A stretch of DNA of 64,000 bases from Natrialba chahannaoensis JCM 10990 (GTDB taxonomy: Archaea; Halobacteriota; Halobacteria; Halobacteriales; Natrialbaceae). Shown one piece after another: positions 53,742 to 62,301 of the stretch. The notes below the pieces were generated by a model. It did not search any database and was not told the DNA's origin. It saw nothing but the letters and a program-made list of their open reading frames with translations. How positions within the stretch are numbered: the first letter of the stretch is position 1; every line of letters starts with the position of its first letter. The DNA is taken from assembly GCF_000337135.1 (NCBI RefSeq), contig NZ_AOIN01000034.1, forward strand, positions 1 through 64,000. The letters are read 5' to 3'. A program made the position numbers and the translations under genes.

Positions 53742-53927
53742 CTACACGTCGTGTTTGTTGAGCGTCCCATTGCACTTGAAACACCGGCAGAGTCCAGGAG
53801 TAGCAGGGATACCGATCGTTCGTGTCGAATGGCAGTGTGGGCAGTTGACGCGAACGGCGGTGGCGGCCGAGCAGAGACGTTCGATCAGACGATAGTAACA
53901 GCAGACTGGTAAAAACGGTTCTTTCAA
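53742..53927 (-). CDS. Possible small zinc-ribbon protein
   Basis: 61 aa reading with VNCPHCHSTRTIGIPATPG, then LCRCFKCNGTL near the end. Two C-x2-C-like pairs could bind one zinc, and C-F-K-C-N-x-x-L is a familiar ending in small haloarchaeal zinc proteins. The first 25 residues are weak, so the true start may differ. Kept at low confidence. Confidence 0.4.
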   Translation of the reverse strand: MKEPFLPVCCYYRLIERLCSAATAVRVNCPHCHSTRTIGIPATPGLCRCFKCNGTLNKHDV

Positions 53928-54086
53928 ATCGACGGGGTATCGACGGTGGTGTCTCTTGGTATCGGTATCGGTGTCAGTGTCGGTGCCGACCTCAGTATCG
54001 GTACCGAAACCCGGTAGACAGTGATAGCTCTACGAATGGCAAAGGGAAGAACGCACTACTCCTCGAGACAGTAGCGCCGGACACCC

Positions 54087-55265
54087 TCAGAACAGATCCT
54101 GCGTCAACTCGAGTGTCTTCTCACGGTCGTCCCAGTCGACGAACAGCGCGACGCTGGTCGCGCTCGTGATGACGTCCTGCAGGTGGATGCGCTCCTCGGC
54201 GAGTGGGTTGACAATCTCGCTGATGACACCGGGCTGATTGGGGAGTTCGCCGCCCGTCACGCGGATGACTGCCACCGGCGAGTCGACGGTGACACTCGAG
54301 AGCTCGTCGCGGGCGATGACCTCGCGGTGGAGGATGTTCTCAGCGCGTTCGGCTTCGTCCTCGTCGATGTAGAACGTGACCGAGTCCATGCCGCTGGCGA
54401 CGGCGTCGATGTTGACGTCGCTCTCGCTCAGCGCGGCCGAGAGGTGATGGAAGATGCCGGGTTCGTTGCGGATCGCGCGGCCGGCAACGGTGAGGCAGGC
54501 CAGCGGACGCTCGCGGAGGTCGACGAGGTTTTCGAACTCGCCTTCGATGCTTGTGCCGCCCGAGAGGAGGTCGCCGTGCTGGTAGTGGACGACGCGGACA
54601 GTGAGCATCTCGTCCTTGTAGGAAAGCGCGGAGGGAGCGACGACTTCGGCACCACGGAACGAGAGGTTTCGCAGTTCGTCGACGGAGATCTCGCCGACGT
54701 TTCGCGCGCCTTCGACGACCCGCGGGTCGCCGGTCATGACGCCTTCGACGTCGGTGACGATGACGACCTCGTCGGCGTCCATGTACTTGCCCATCATCAC
54801 GGCGGTCGTGTCGCTGCCACCGCGGCCGAGCGTCGTGATCGAACCGTCCGGCCCTTCGGCGAGGAAGCCGGTGATGACCGGGACGGTCTCGTCCATCTCC
54901 GCAGCGACCGCCCGGGCGCGCTCGTTCGTCTCCTCAACGTCGACTTCGCCGTACTCGTCCGTGACGACCGGCCAGCCCTCGCTGCCAGGTTCTAAGAACC
55001 GGGCGTCGATGTCGCGGGCCGAGAGCGCAGCCTTGAGCATCCGAACGGAGGTCCGTTCGCCCATGCTCACGATCTGGGCGCGGTCGGCTTCGTCCGTCTC
55101 AAAGGAGATCTCGTCGAGCAGTTCGTCAGTGGTCGATCCCATTGCGCTTGCGACGACGGCAATTTCGTGGCCGTCCTCGACGGCGGCCGCGATCGAGTTT
55201 GCGGCACGGTTGATACGGTCGCCGCTGCCGAGGCTCGTCCCCCCGAACTTGGCTACAACGCGCAT
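54087..55265 (-). CDS. lysC: Aspartate kinase
   Basis: 392 aa. Phosphorylates Asp, the first step to Lys, Met, Thr and (in archaea) other Asp-family products. VVAKFGGTSLGSGDRI is the catalytic loop with Lys, ITTLGRGGSDTTAVMMGKYM the ATP region, and two ACT domains follow (CLTVAGRAIRNEPGIFHHL and VIRVTGGELPNQPGVISEI) for feedback control by lysine or threonine. The length is that of a single-function enzyme. Confidence 0.95.
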   Translation of the reverse strand: MRVVAKFGGTSLGSGDRINRAANSIAAAVEDGHEIAVVASAMGSTTDELLDEISFETDEADRAQIVSMGERTSVRMLKAALSARDIDARFLEPGSEGWPVVTDEYGEVDVEETNERARAVAAEMDETVPVITGFLAEGPDGSITTLGRGGSDTTAVMMGKYMDADEVVIVTDVEGVMTGDPRVVEGARNVGEISVDELRNLSFRGAEVVAPSALSYKDEMLTVRVVHYQHGDLLSGGTSIEGEFENLVDLRERPLACLTVAGRAIRNEPGIFHHLSAALSESDVNIDAVASGMDSVTFYIDEDEAERAENILHREVIARDELSSVTVDSPVAVIRVTGGELPNQPGVISEIVNPLAEERIHLQDVITSATSVALFVDWDDREKTLELTQDLF

Positions 55266-55508
55266 GGGGGCACCTCATTTCGTACAATCGAGCGAATACT
55301 GGTGGCGTGGCTCATACTCGGTCCGTTACCAGAGCGAGCAGATAACTGTGTTCCCTTCCACGTATTTTTCCGGTGTTCTGTCCCCTGTCGTCGGTGAATT
55401 CACATCTTCAACCATCAACGATCATCGGCTCCATCATCCATTCTCAAGTCGATCGTCGCGGCCGAACCAACCAGAGGGGAGGGGAAAACCGAGCAAATCG
55501 CGGACGGT

Positions 55509-55515
55509 TTTATAT
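55509..55515 (+). promoter_or_regulatory. TATA box for the 55541 gene
   Basis: TTTATAT 26-32 nt before the ATG at 55541; leaderless transcript. Confidence 0.6.
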
Positions 55516-55540
55516 TTGTGCGTGCCTTTACCACACACCG

Positions 55541-55987
55541 ATGAACGTACGGGACGCACTCGAGGCCGACGCGGACGCGCTGGCGGCAATCGCCGACTCG
55601 CCAACCGACGTGATGCGAAACCTCGTCCACGATCGCACCGTCCGCGTCGCCGAGGACGGCAGCCACGACCCGAACGCCGACGTCTCGAGTTCGGGCTCGC
55701 AGTACGGCGGCTCGGATCCGGAGGACCTGCTCGGCTTCATTAGCTTCGATGCGCGCGAGAACACGGTGCACGTGACACAACTCGATGGGACGGGCGAGGC
55801 CTGTCGGCAGTTGCTGGCGGAGCCGGTCCGGTTCGCAGAGCGCGAGTCGATGGCGGTCGAGGTACTTGCGCCCCCGGAAAACGAGTCGATCGAAGCGGCG
55901 GCCGACGAACTCGGATTCACGAGGGAGGGGCGCGGACCGCGCTTCGACGGCTCGCAGACAGTTCGGTTTCGACTGGAGCCATCGTAG
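55541..55987 (+). CDS. GNAT-like haloarchaeal protein
   Basis: 148 aa. MNVRDALEADADALAAIADS is the usual first helix of GNAT-fold proteins; LLGFISFDARENTVHVTQL gives the central strands and EAAADELGFTREGRGPRFDG the final helix-strand. The acetyl-CoA loop Q/R-x-x-G-x-G/A is replaced by GEACRQLLAEP, so it may not be an active acetyltransferase. An acidic insertion lies near residues 42-60. Confidence 0.7.
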   Translation: MNVRDALEADADALAAIADSPTDVMRNLVHDRTVRVAEDGSHDPNADVSSSGSQYGGSDPEDLLGFISFDARENTVHVTQLDGTGEACRQLLAEPVRFAERESMAVEVLAPPENESIEAAADELGFTREGRGPRFDGSQTVRFRLEPS

Positions 55988-56042
55988 CTGATGCTGGCGG
56001 TGTACGTGCCGTCGACTGCGCCACGCGCGCTGGAACGAGCCG

Positions 56043-57677
56043 TTAGCTGAATTTCTGTACCGTTACGTCCAGCGTGTCGAGATCGACGATCGGTGCGAAC
56101 CCTGAATCTGGGTTGATGTTGACGCTCTTCTGGAAGTCCGTCTGGGCCTGCCAGCAGCCCGAGTTGATCGCGAGCACGTTGTGGTACTTCCCGAAACCGA
56201 GTTTGTGAACGTGGCCCGTGTGGAAGATGTCTGGCACCTCGTCCATGACGAGGAAGTCCTCCTCTTCGGGTGCAAGACGAGTGTGGCCCCCGAACTGCGG
56301 GGCGACGTGGCGCTTTTTCAAGAGCTGGTACATTGCCTTGTGTGGCTCGTCGTAGCTCGCCTTTTCCTCGGGAAGTTCGGCAATGACCTCGTCCAGCGAG
56401 ACCCCGTGGTACATGAGAATAGAAACGCCCTCGACGGTGACGGTGGAGGGATTGCTCACGATCTGTGGATCGTGGGCGGACATGATATCACGGAGTCGGT
56501 CGTCGAAGCCAGGCTGTGGTTCTGCGAGCCGAACCGCGTCGTGGTTGCCCGGTATCATGACGATATCCAGATCGCCGGGCACCTGCTTGAGGCGATCGTT
56601 GAACACCTCGTACTGCTCGTAGATGTCGACCACGTCGAGCTCTTCATCCTGGTTCGGGTAAACACCGACACCCTCGACCATGTCGCCAGCGATCAGCAAG
56701 TACTCGACGTGCTGGGCCTGCTCCGTGTAGAGCCAGTCTGCGAAGGCGTCCCAGGCATCGGCCATGAACTCCTGGCTGCCGACGTGGACGTCGCTGATCA
56801 GCGCCGCCTGCACGTGGCGGTCTGCCGTCGACGGCTCGTGCGTGCGCGGCACGTCCGGGAAGTACATCGAGTCGACGAAGGCGATCCCCGCGTCGTCCGA
56901 AAGCGTCCCCTCCATCGCCAGCACCTCGTCACAGAGCAGTTGATCGACCATATCCGCGAACTCACGGTCTTTCATCACCAGCCACGGGAACGTGCCCGTG
57001 GCATCCTCGAGTTCGATCAGCCAGTGGCCGCTCGCCGTCGAGCGAATATCGTTGACTAGGCCAACCATTCCCGCCTCGCTGCCGCCCGGCATCGACTGGA
57101 TAGCCGTTGCGGGTCGGTGGTTGACTCGCCCGCGGAGCTTTCCACCGAGGCGCTCGAGTCGGTCACGGAAGACGGCGACGAAGTCATCGTACTCACCGGT
57201 CCCCGTACTGTCACCGGTCATGTCGCCATCGATCTCGAGCGAACGTAGCGAGGGGTCGGTGTCGCGCTCAACCCGCGCGCTGGGCTTTGAGTCGGTGTCT
57301 GCAGCTGATCCAGACCCCCCTGTTTCAGCTGGAACTGACCCTGTTGGGTCGTGCTGATCTGCGGAACGCTCTCCAGTTGAAACAGAGGGGTCTGCACCGG
57401 GTGTATCAGGGACGGAATCAGTATCGAAATCAGGATCGGGCTCGGGATCGCTAGCTGAATCTTGAGCGGAAGTCGGCTGCCGAACACCCGCCGCCAGCAC
57501 CGCTTCGACGTGGTCCGTTCGCACGACCAGCGCGTCGTCGGGCATCTCCTCGACGACCTGTTCGAGGACGGCCGCGGGATGATCCGCCGCGGCGATATGG
57601 GTCACCGCCTCGCGCTCAGCGTTGTAGCCGCGGCTCGTCAGTTCGCTAACGATTCGGGCCGGCCCCTCGAGTGGCAC
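56043..57677 (-). CDS. polD1: DNA polymerase D small subunit (DP1)
   Basis: 544 aa exonuclease subunit of replicative archaeal PolD. From the GTG at 57677 it reads PLEGPARIVSELTSRGYNAE (N-terminal helical domain). An Asp/Ser/Pro-rich disordered linker (about residues 60-165) follows, then an OB fold (GMVGLVNDIRSTASGHWLIE). The phosphoesterase domain has all ligand motifs: LISDVHVGSQEF, AGDMVEGVG, PGNHDAVR, MYHGVS and TGHVHKLGF. The linker DNA carries two ORB-like elements. A longer reading to 57728 is possible but lacks family match. Confidence 0.94.
   Translation of the reverse strand: MPLEGPARIVSELTSRGYNAEREAVTHIAAADHPAAVLEQVVEEMPDDALVVRTDHVEAVLAAGVRQPTSAQDSASDPEPDPDFDTDSVPDTPGADPSVSTGERSADQHDPTGSVPAETGGSGSAADTDSKPSARVERDTDPSLRSLEIDGDMTGDSTGTGEYDDFVAVFRDRLERLGGKLRGRVNHRPATAIQSMPGGSEAGMVGLVNDIRSTASGHWLIELEDATGTFPWLVMKDREFADMVDQLLCDEVLAMEGTLSDDAGIAFVDSMYFPDVPRTHEPSTADRHVQAALISDVHVGSQEFMADAWDAFADWLYTEQAQHVEYLLIAGDMVEGVGVYPNQDEELDVVDIYEQYEVFNDRLKQVPGDLDIVMIPGNHDAVRLAEPQPGFDDRLRDIMSAHDPQIVSNPSTVTVEGVSILMYHGVSLDEVIAELPEEKASYDEPHKAMYQLLKKRHVAPQFGGHTRLAPEEEDFLVMDEVPDIFHTGHVHKLGFGKYHNVLAINSGCWQAQTDFQKSVNINPDSGFAPIVDLDTLDVTVQKFS
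57315..57392. other. ORB-like inverted pair inside polD1
   Basis: The left element (57315-57335) reads cccccTGTTTCAGCTGGAAC and the right (57371-57390) CTCCAGTTGAAACAGAGGGG; the right one matches 18 of 20 bases of the origin ORB core. G-runs point outward and the cores face inward, exactly as at the origin. They lie in the linker-coding part of polD1. Confidence 0.55.
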
Positions 57678-57806
57678 ACGAGTCGTATTCGTGACCTGGG
57701 GGAAAAGGATAGCGAATCCAGAACGCATTCAGGGTCAGATCTGGGCGGCTTCACGTGGTTCGACTGAGCAGAAGGTTGATTGTAGCCCCCAGCAAAAAGC
57801 GGGGTG

Positions 57807-58802
57807 ATGAGCGGCTCTGACCCCGGCGGGACTGACGATGATGTTGGCGACCGGCGTCGTGAGCGTGATCACGAGAGCGACGGTGAGCAAGCGCGTGATC
57901 ACAATCACGAGTACGATCGCGATCGTGACCGCGACCACGACCCAAGTTCGAGTACGCCTGCGGCGAACCGGGCCGAAAACGGAGCTGACCAACGCAGTGA
58001 CCGTGGTGACCGCGGCGACCGCGTGACCATCGAAGACGACGGCGTCATCCGCTGGTTTCTCCGCACGGATGACGGGACCGTCGTCGTCATCAGAGACATT
58101 CTGAGTAGTGTCGCGATCGTCGCCGCGATCGGCCTGCTGCTGTTCGCCGTCAGCGGGATCTGGCCGCCACTCGTCGCCGTTGAGAGCGGCAGCATGGAAC
58201 CAAACATGGAACGCGGCGATCTGATCTTCGTCGTTGACGACGACCGCTTCGTTGGCGATGATCCCGTCGGCGGGACCGGAGTAGTGACACTCGAGAACGG
58301 CCAGAACGGCGACCACGAGAAGTTCGGCGAGCCAGGGGACGTGATCGTCTTCATGCCTGATGGCGATCCCGGGCAGACACCGGTGATACACCGGGCGCAT
58401 TTCTGGGTTGATGAGGACGAAAACTGGGTCGACACGAAGGCAGACGAGGAGATCCTCGGCGGCGCAACCTGTGATCAGATTCGAACCTGTCCAGCACCAC
58501 ACGAGGGGTTCATCACGATGGGTGACAACAACAACGGCTACGACCAGTACCAGGGCGGAGCCCCGACGACGATTGTCCATCCCGACTGGGTAACCGGAAA
58601 GGCAATGTTCCGGATTCCGTGGCTCGGCCATATCCGCCTCGCGTTCGACGAGTTCTTCGGCGGCATGCTCGGACCGAACGCACCCGGCGCAACAGGACTG
58701 ATCGACGGTGCAATGCTCGACCTCATGAGCGACGCCGGGGTCGGCGTCGGTGCTAGCACTGGTATTGGTATTGCGGCAGCAGCGCACCGGTACAGGGCAT
58801 AA
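57807..58802 (+). CDS. Signal peptidase I (S26), paralogue
   Basis: 331 aa. A highly charged Asp/Arg/His/Glu extension (about 85 residues, DRDRDRDHD repeats) precedes one membrane helix (SSVAIVAAIGLLLFAVSGIW). Boxes AVESGSMEPNMERGD (Ser), GDVIVFMPDGDPGQTP, VIHRAHFW (His) and GFITMGDNNNGYD match the paralogue at 42627, including the two-Cys insertion (GGATCDQIRTCPAP). The C-terminus extends about 40 residues with a Gly/Ala-rich second possible helix. Divergent from polD1. Confidence 0.88.
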   Translation: MSGSDPGGTDDDVGDRRRERDHESDGEQARDHNHEYDRDRDRDHDPSSSTPAANRAENGADQRSDRGDRGDRVTIEDDGVIRWFLRTDDGTVVVIRDILSSVAIVAAIGLLLFAVSGIWPPLVAVESGSMEPNMERGDLIFVVDDDRFVGDDPVGGTGVVTLENGQNGDHEKFGEPGDVIVFMPDGDPGQTPVIHRAHFWVDEDENWVDTKADEEILGGATCDQIRTCPAPHEGFITMGDNNNGYDQYQGGAPTTIVHPDWVTGKAMFRIPWLGHIRLAFDEFFGGMLGPNAPGATGLIDGAMLDLMSDAGVGVGASTGIGIAAAAHRYRA

Positions 58803-58847
58803 TCCGGCAGAACAGGTCACAGCCGGTCGTTCAAACCAAGACCGCAG

Positions 58848-59309
58848 TCAGTCACTCTCGCTGGATTCGATCTCGAGTACCAGCGCCTCACGGTCGGCGA
58901 GTTCGTGGGTCGTTGGATCGACCGACTCACCGTCGACTTCGACCGTAATCGTTGTCTCCGAATCGCGTTCGTCGTACACCGTTCCGTCGAACGTCACCAC
59001 GTTCGACTCATCGATGCGTTCGTACTCGAAATGGGGGAGAAGAGTGAACCCCTCCGCGACGGTCACTCGTTCCTCGCCCTCCATGTACCAGTAATCGTCG
59101 AACTCGTGGAGATGGAAGTCTATCGAGTCGTTGTCGGCGTATTCGGCCTGAATTTTATCCATCGACTCGACTGACTCGCCGTCGATAGTGATCTCGATTT
59201 CGCCGCGTTCGAACTCCTCGATGTCGCCGTGGTCGTCGGAGAGACAGCCGCTCAGAGCGAGAAGTCCGGGAAGGCTACCAATTCCCGCGAGGACCGTTCG
59301 TCGCTGCAT
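58848..59309 (-). CDS. Small lipoprotein, unknown function
   Basis: 153 aa. MQRRTVLAGIGSLPGLLALS then G-C-L: twin-arginine lipoprotein signal with the Cys near residue 22. The mature part is strongly acidic with a strand-rich pattern (EIEITIDGESVESMDKIQAE, VTFDGTVYDERDSETTITVE) and no cysteine after the lipobox. Convergent with the signal peptidase gene. Confidence 0.75.
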   Translation of the reverse strand: MQRRTVLAGIGSLPGLLALSGCLSDDHGDIEEFERGEIEITIDGESVESMDKIQAEYADNDSIDFHLHEFDDYWYMEGEERVTVAEGFTLLPHFEYERIDESNVVTFDGTVYDERDSETTITVEVDGESVDPTTHELADREALVLEIESSESD

Positions 59310-59369
59310 ACTGGAGCAAAGTGAGTCTGCAGTTATGCGTTCTTCGGACGGTCCGAGCGAGTGGGAACC

Positions 59370-59434
59370 AGAACCGAACAGGGCAGAACAGGACAGAACA
59401 GGGCAGAACAGGCAGAACAGAACAGGGCGGGACG
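59370..59434. repeat. Degenerate gaacag tandem repeat
   Basis: Units of the type agaacaggg/cagaacag repeat about seven times between the lipoprotein start and the orc1 stop. Low-complexity DNA; no gene. Confidence 0.75.
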
Positions 59435-59449
59435 GGGACGCGCTTGCAA

Positions 59450-61552
59450 TCAGTTCTCGAAGCGCGCCTGCACAAACGGCTGGATATCGTCGATATCCGA
59501 AAGTCTGGAATCAGAGAGCAGTACCGCCTCCGTCTCGTCGATCGGCACCGAGAGGCTGATCTCCTTCGTTCGGCCGTAGCGGCCCTTCGAGACAACAACT
59601 GCGTTGACGATTCCGAGCATGTCGAGTTCGCTGATCAAGTCCGTCACACGGCGCTGTGTGAGGACATCGGCGTCGATCTCCTCACAGAGACGCTTGTAGA
59701 TGTTGAACACCTCGCCCGTGTTGATGCTGTGGACGCCGTTCTTCTCGAGAAGGATGATCGCGAACAGGACCAGTTTACTCTGGGTCGGAAGGGTGCGGAC
59801 GACCTCAACGACGCGGTCGAGTTCGATCTTGTCCTGCGCCTGGCGGACGTGCTCTTCGACGATGGTTTCGGCCTGCGAGCGTTCCGCGAGTTCGCCCGCC
59901 GTCCGAAGGAGATCGAGTGCGCGACGTGCGTCCCCGTGTTCCTGTGCAGCAAAGGCCGCACACAGCGGGATGACGTCTGCAGACAGCGCGCCCTCTTTGA
60001 ACGCGACCTCGGAGCGGTGCTGGAGGATGTCACGCAGCTGGTTTGCGTCGTACGGCGGGAAGACGATTTCCTCCTCGCCCAGACTGGACTTGACGCGCGG
60101 GTCGAGGAAGTCAGTAAACTTGAGGTCGTTCGAAATACCGATGATCGAGACGCGGGAGTTCTTGAGTTCAGAATTCATCCGCGAAAGATTGTAGAGCGTG
60201 TCGTCACCGCTCTTCTCGACGAGTTTGTCGATTTCGTCGAGCATGATAACGACCACCCGCTCGTCGTAGTCGACAGCGTCGAAGAAGACGCTGTAAACAC
60301 GATCCGTGGGCCACCCAGTCATCGGTACCTCTTCGAACGAGTCCTTGTCCTCGCGCAGGGACTCGATCCGTGTGTCAATGTCGGCAACCGATTCGAAAGC
60401 AGTGTCCTCGAGTGGGTGAACTGACTGATTCACAGCGTCGTTTCCGTACCCCTCTTGTTCGACTGGAGGTTGCGAACTATTTGCCTTCTCAGATCTAGTC
60501 CGACCGGAGTCGTTTCCAGTCGAAATGTCGCTGTGATGTTCAGAGTTGGACTGAGGTACCGACGGAGAACTGGTGGTATTTTCCTGCTCGGACGCCTCGT
60601 TGTACGTCTCCACTTGCTCGCGGAGCGTCTGCAAGGACTCGATTTGGTCGTCGATTCGCGCCTTGTTCTTCTCGATGAATTTGTTCGCGAGCTGTGCGAG
60701 GACGCGATACTGCGTGTCGGTCACCTCACAATTGATGTACTCGACATCACACGGGACGCTATACTTCTGGGAGGTGCTCTCGAGTTCCTTGCTGACGAAC
60801 TTCGCGCTCGCAGTCTTTCCGGTCCCGGTTTTCCCGTAGATAAGGATGTTTGACGGTGTTTCACCCCGAAGCGCGGCGACCAGAATGGTTGCCATCTTGT
60901 TGATCTGGTCGCTTCGGTGCGGGAGTTCGTGTGGCGTGTACGACGGCCGAAGGACTTCCTTATTTTCGAAAATCGGTTCACCACTCAGGAGATCGTCAAA
61001 CAGCCCCTGGTTTGACTCTTCGCCACTATCGCCGAGTTCGGTGTCGCCGAAGTCAGTCGAAAAACCGTGTGTGTTGTCGGTGTTAGAAGGAGTGCTGTCG
61101 GTACTGGAACGTGTGCTACCGGCGTCTACGTCGGCATCAGGGCTGCCACCATCGGTGTCGGCAGACGTTCCAGTATTGGTAGAACTCGAGTTGGGAGTCG
61201 CCGAACTTGGTGTTGTGTCGGTTCCGGTGGAGGGTTGGTTGGTTCCGGAAGGTGTTTGCTCAGTCGGTGTTTGCTTAGCAGATGTTTGCTCAGCCGATAG
61301 CGGACCAGTGGCTGTCGGATCAGAGGATTGCGAATCTTCCGCAGCGGTTGTTTCAGCGGCAGTGTTCCCGGTTGGTGAGTTGGTTGGTTCGTCATCTGGA
61401 CTTGCGGCCGGATCCGAATCACGGTTCGACTTCGAGGGCGATGATAAGTCCGTCTGCTGAGAAGAACGGTCGCTGTCCGTGAAATCATTCTCCTCTGAGT
61501 TCATCCCTGTGTCCGTGTTCGAACCTGTTTGTTCCGTTTCGTCGTCTGACAT
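59450..61552 (-). CDS. orc1: Orc1/Cdc6 replication initiator, enlarged form
   Basis: 700 aa, against about 400-415 for the usual family member. Residues 1-185 are Ser/Thr/Asp/Gln-rich and disordered, with a 15-bp tandem repeat in the DNA. The AAA+ core then runs from Walker A GKTGTGKT (240-247) through Walker B VVVIMLDEID (433-442), sensor I IGISND (471-476) and sensor II GDARRALDLLR (540-550). A second disordered insertion (about 315-385) separates Walker A and B. The winged helix ends at 700. It sits directly beside the origin and is its probable initiator. Confidence 0.95.
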   Translation of the reverse strand: MSDDETEQTGSNTDTGMNSEENDFTDSDRSSQQTDLSSPSKSNRDSDPAASPDDEPTNSPTGNTAAETTAAEDSQSSDPTATGPLSAEQTSAKQTPTEQTPSGTNQPSTGTDTTPSSATPNSSSTNTGTSADTDGGSPDADVDAGSTRSSTDSTPSNTDNTHGFSTDFGDTELGDSGEESNQGLFDDLLSGEPIFENKEVLRPSYTPHELPHRSDQINKMATILVAALRGETPSNILIYGKTGTGKTASAKFVSKELESTSQKYSVPCDVEYINCEVTDTQYRVLAQLANKFIEKNKARIDDQIESLQTLREQVETYNEASEQENTTSSPSVPQSNSEHHSDISTGNDSGRTRSEKANSSQPPVEQEGYGNDAVNQSVHPLEDTAFESVADIDTRIESLREDKDSFEEVPMTGWPTDRVYSVFFDAVDYDERVVVIMLDEIDKLVEKSGDDTLYNLSRMNSELKNSRVSIIGISNDLKFTDFLDPRVKSSLGEEEIVFPPYDANQLRDILQHRSEVAFKEGALSADVIPLCAAFAAQEHGDARRALDLLRTAGELAERSQAETIVEEHVRQAQDKIELDRVVEVVRTLPTQSKLVLFAIILLEKNGVHSINTGEVFNIYKRLCEEIDADVLTQRRVTDLISELDMLGIVNAVVVSKGRYGRTKEISLSVPIDETEAVLLSDSRLSDIDDIQPFVQARFEN
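60448..60527. other. ORB-like inverted pair inside orc1
   Basis: Left element (60448-60471) accCCTCTTGTTCGACTGGAG; right element (60511-60527) gtTTCCAGTCGAAATG. The cores are inverted and face each other, 40 nt apart, in the DNA coding for the inserted linker (residues about 342-366). The right one lacks a G-run. Weaker than the origin boxes. Confidence 0.4.
61253..61300. repeat. 15-bp tandem repeat in orc1 5' part
   Basis: Three units related to gTGTTTGCTCAGTCG encode the SAEQT / SAKQT / PTEQT series in the disordered N-terminal arm of Orc1. Confidence 0.75.
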
Positions 61553-61566
61553 TCGTCGTACACGTA

Positions 61567-61590
61567 CCCCCTTGTTTCGAGTGCAGATCC
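61567..61590 (-). promoter_or_regulatory. Weak ORB-like element upstream of the orc1 start
   Basis: ACCCCCTTGTTTCGAGTGCAG, 15-35 nt upstream of the orc1 ATG, resembles the ORB core with several mismatches. If bound by Orc1 it would give autoregulation. No better promoter element was identified. Confidence 0.3.
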
Positions 61591-62242
61591 CAACCCGACG
61601 GCGAGGATATGGCGGTATAGACGAGCCAACAAGGCCGGTCTACTTTCCTAACGACCCGGTTCGGATCCAGTTGATGCAAACGAAACAGAGGAAGACGGTG
61701 ATATTAAATTCTTCCCTTCCATTCACGGAGGTTGAGTGATTCACGGAACGGATCACGAGAGAACAGTTTCCGTCTGCAGGATAGATCAGCAACTCAAACA
61801 GAACTCTGTAGCGAGTACTCTCCGTAGCGAGTAATGGCAAATCAGATGCATTGGGAGACAATCTGGGACTGACTTCTGAGGAGTTGTTATTAGAGTGCGT
61901 AGACTGTATACTACGTTGTATGTGTAGACTGGATAAGTATGGTTTCTGTGTGCATACGTGTGCACGACATACTGTGCACGACAGTTTGACTCTGTCAGCG
62001 TTGGCTCTTTGTCCACTTTGTGCAGTATAGCAACGTCTACTTTGGGTACCAGCACACAGATTCGTTCCTGAACGAGTTGTTGAGCCACCGATACAGAGGA
62101 ATAATGAGTTATAGACCGACTGGATTGTCGTCTGACTGTGGTTTCTCTGCTGTGGGTGAAGATCAGTAACACAAACAAGAGGATTGGTAACATGAGTAAT
62201 GGCAAGAATGAGTCAGGAAAGGTGTATGAATAGAGGGGGATG

Positions 62243-62269
62243 CCCCCCACCCCTTCGTTTCAACTGGAG
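62243..62269 (-). other. Origin recognition box, left
   Basis: CCCCCCACCCCTTCGTTTCA then ACTGGAG; on the minus strand this is CTCCAGTTGAAACG-AAGGGG plus a G-run, the haloarchaeal ORB pattern bound by Orc1/Cdc6 winged helix and AAA+ domain. G-run points away from the AT-rich centre. Confidence 0.85.
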
Positions 62270-62301
62270 AGGGCCGAGAGAGGGGGTGGGGAGGGGGACT
62301 T

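Noticed and set aside
53930-54010. ggtatcggt/ggtgtcagt repeats near aspartate kinase
   Set aside because: Low-complexity intergenic DNA without symmetry or coding potential; too weak to call a functional element.
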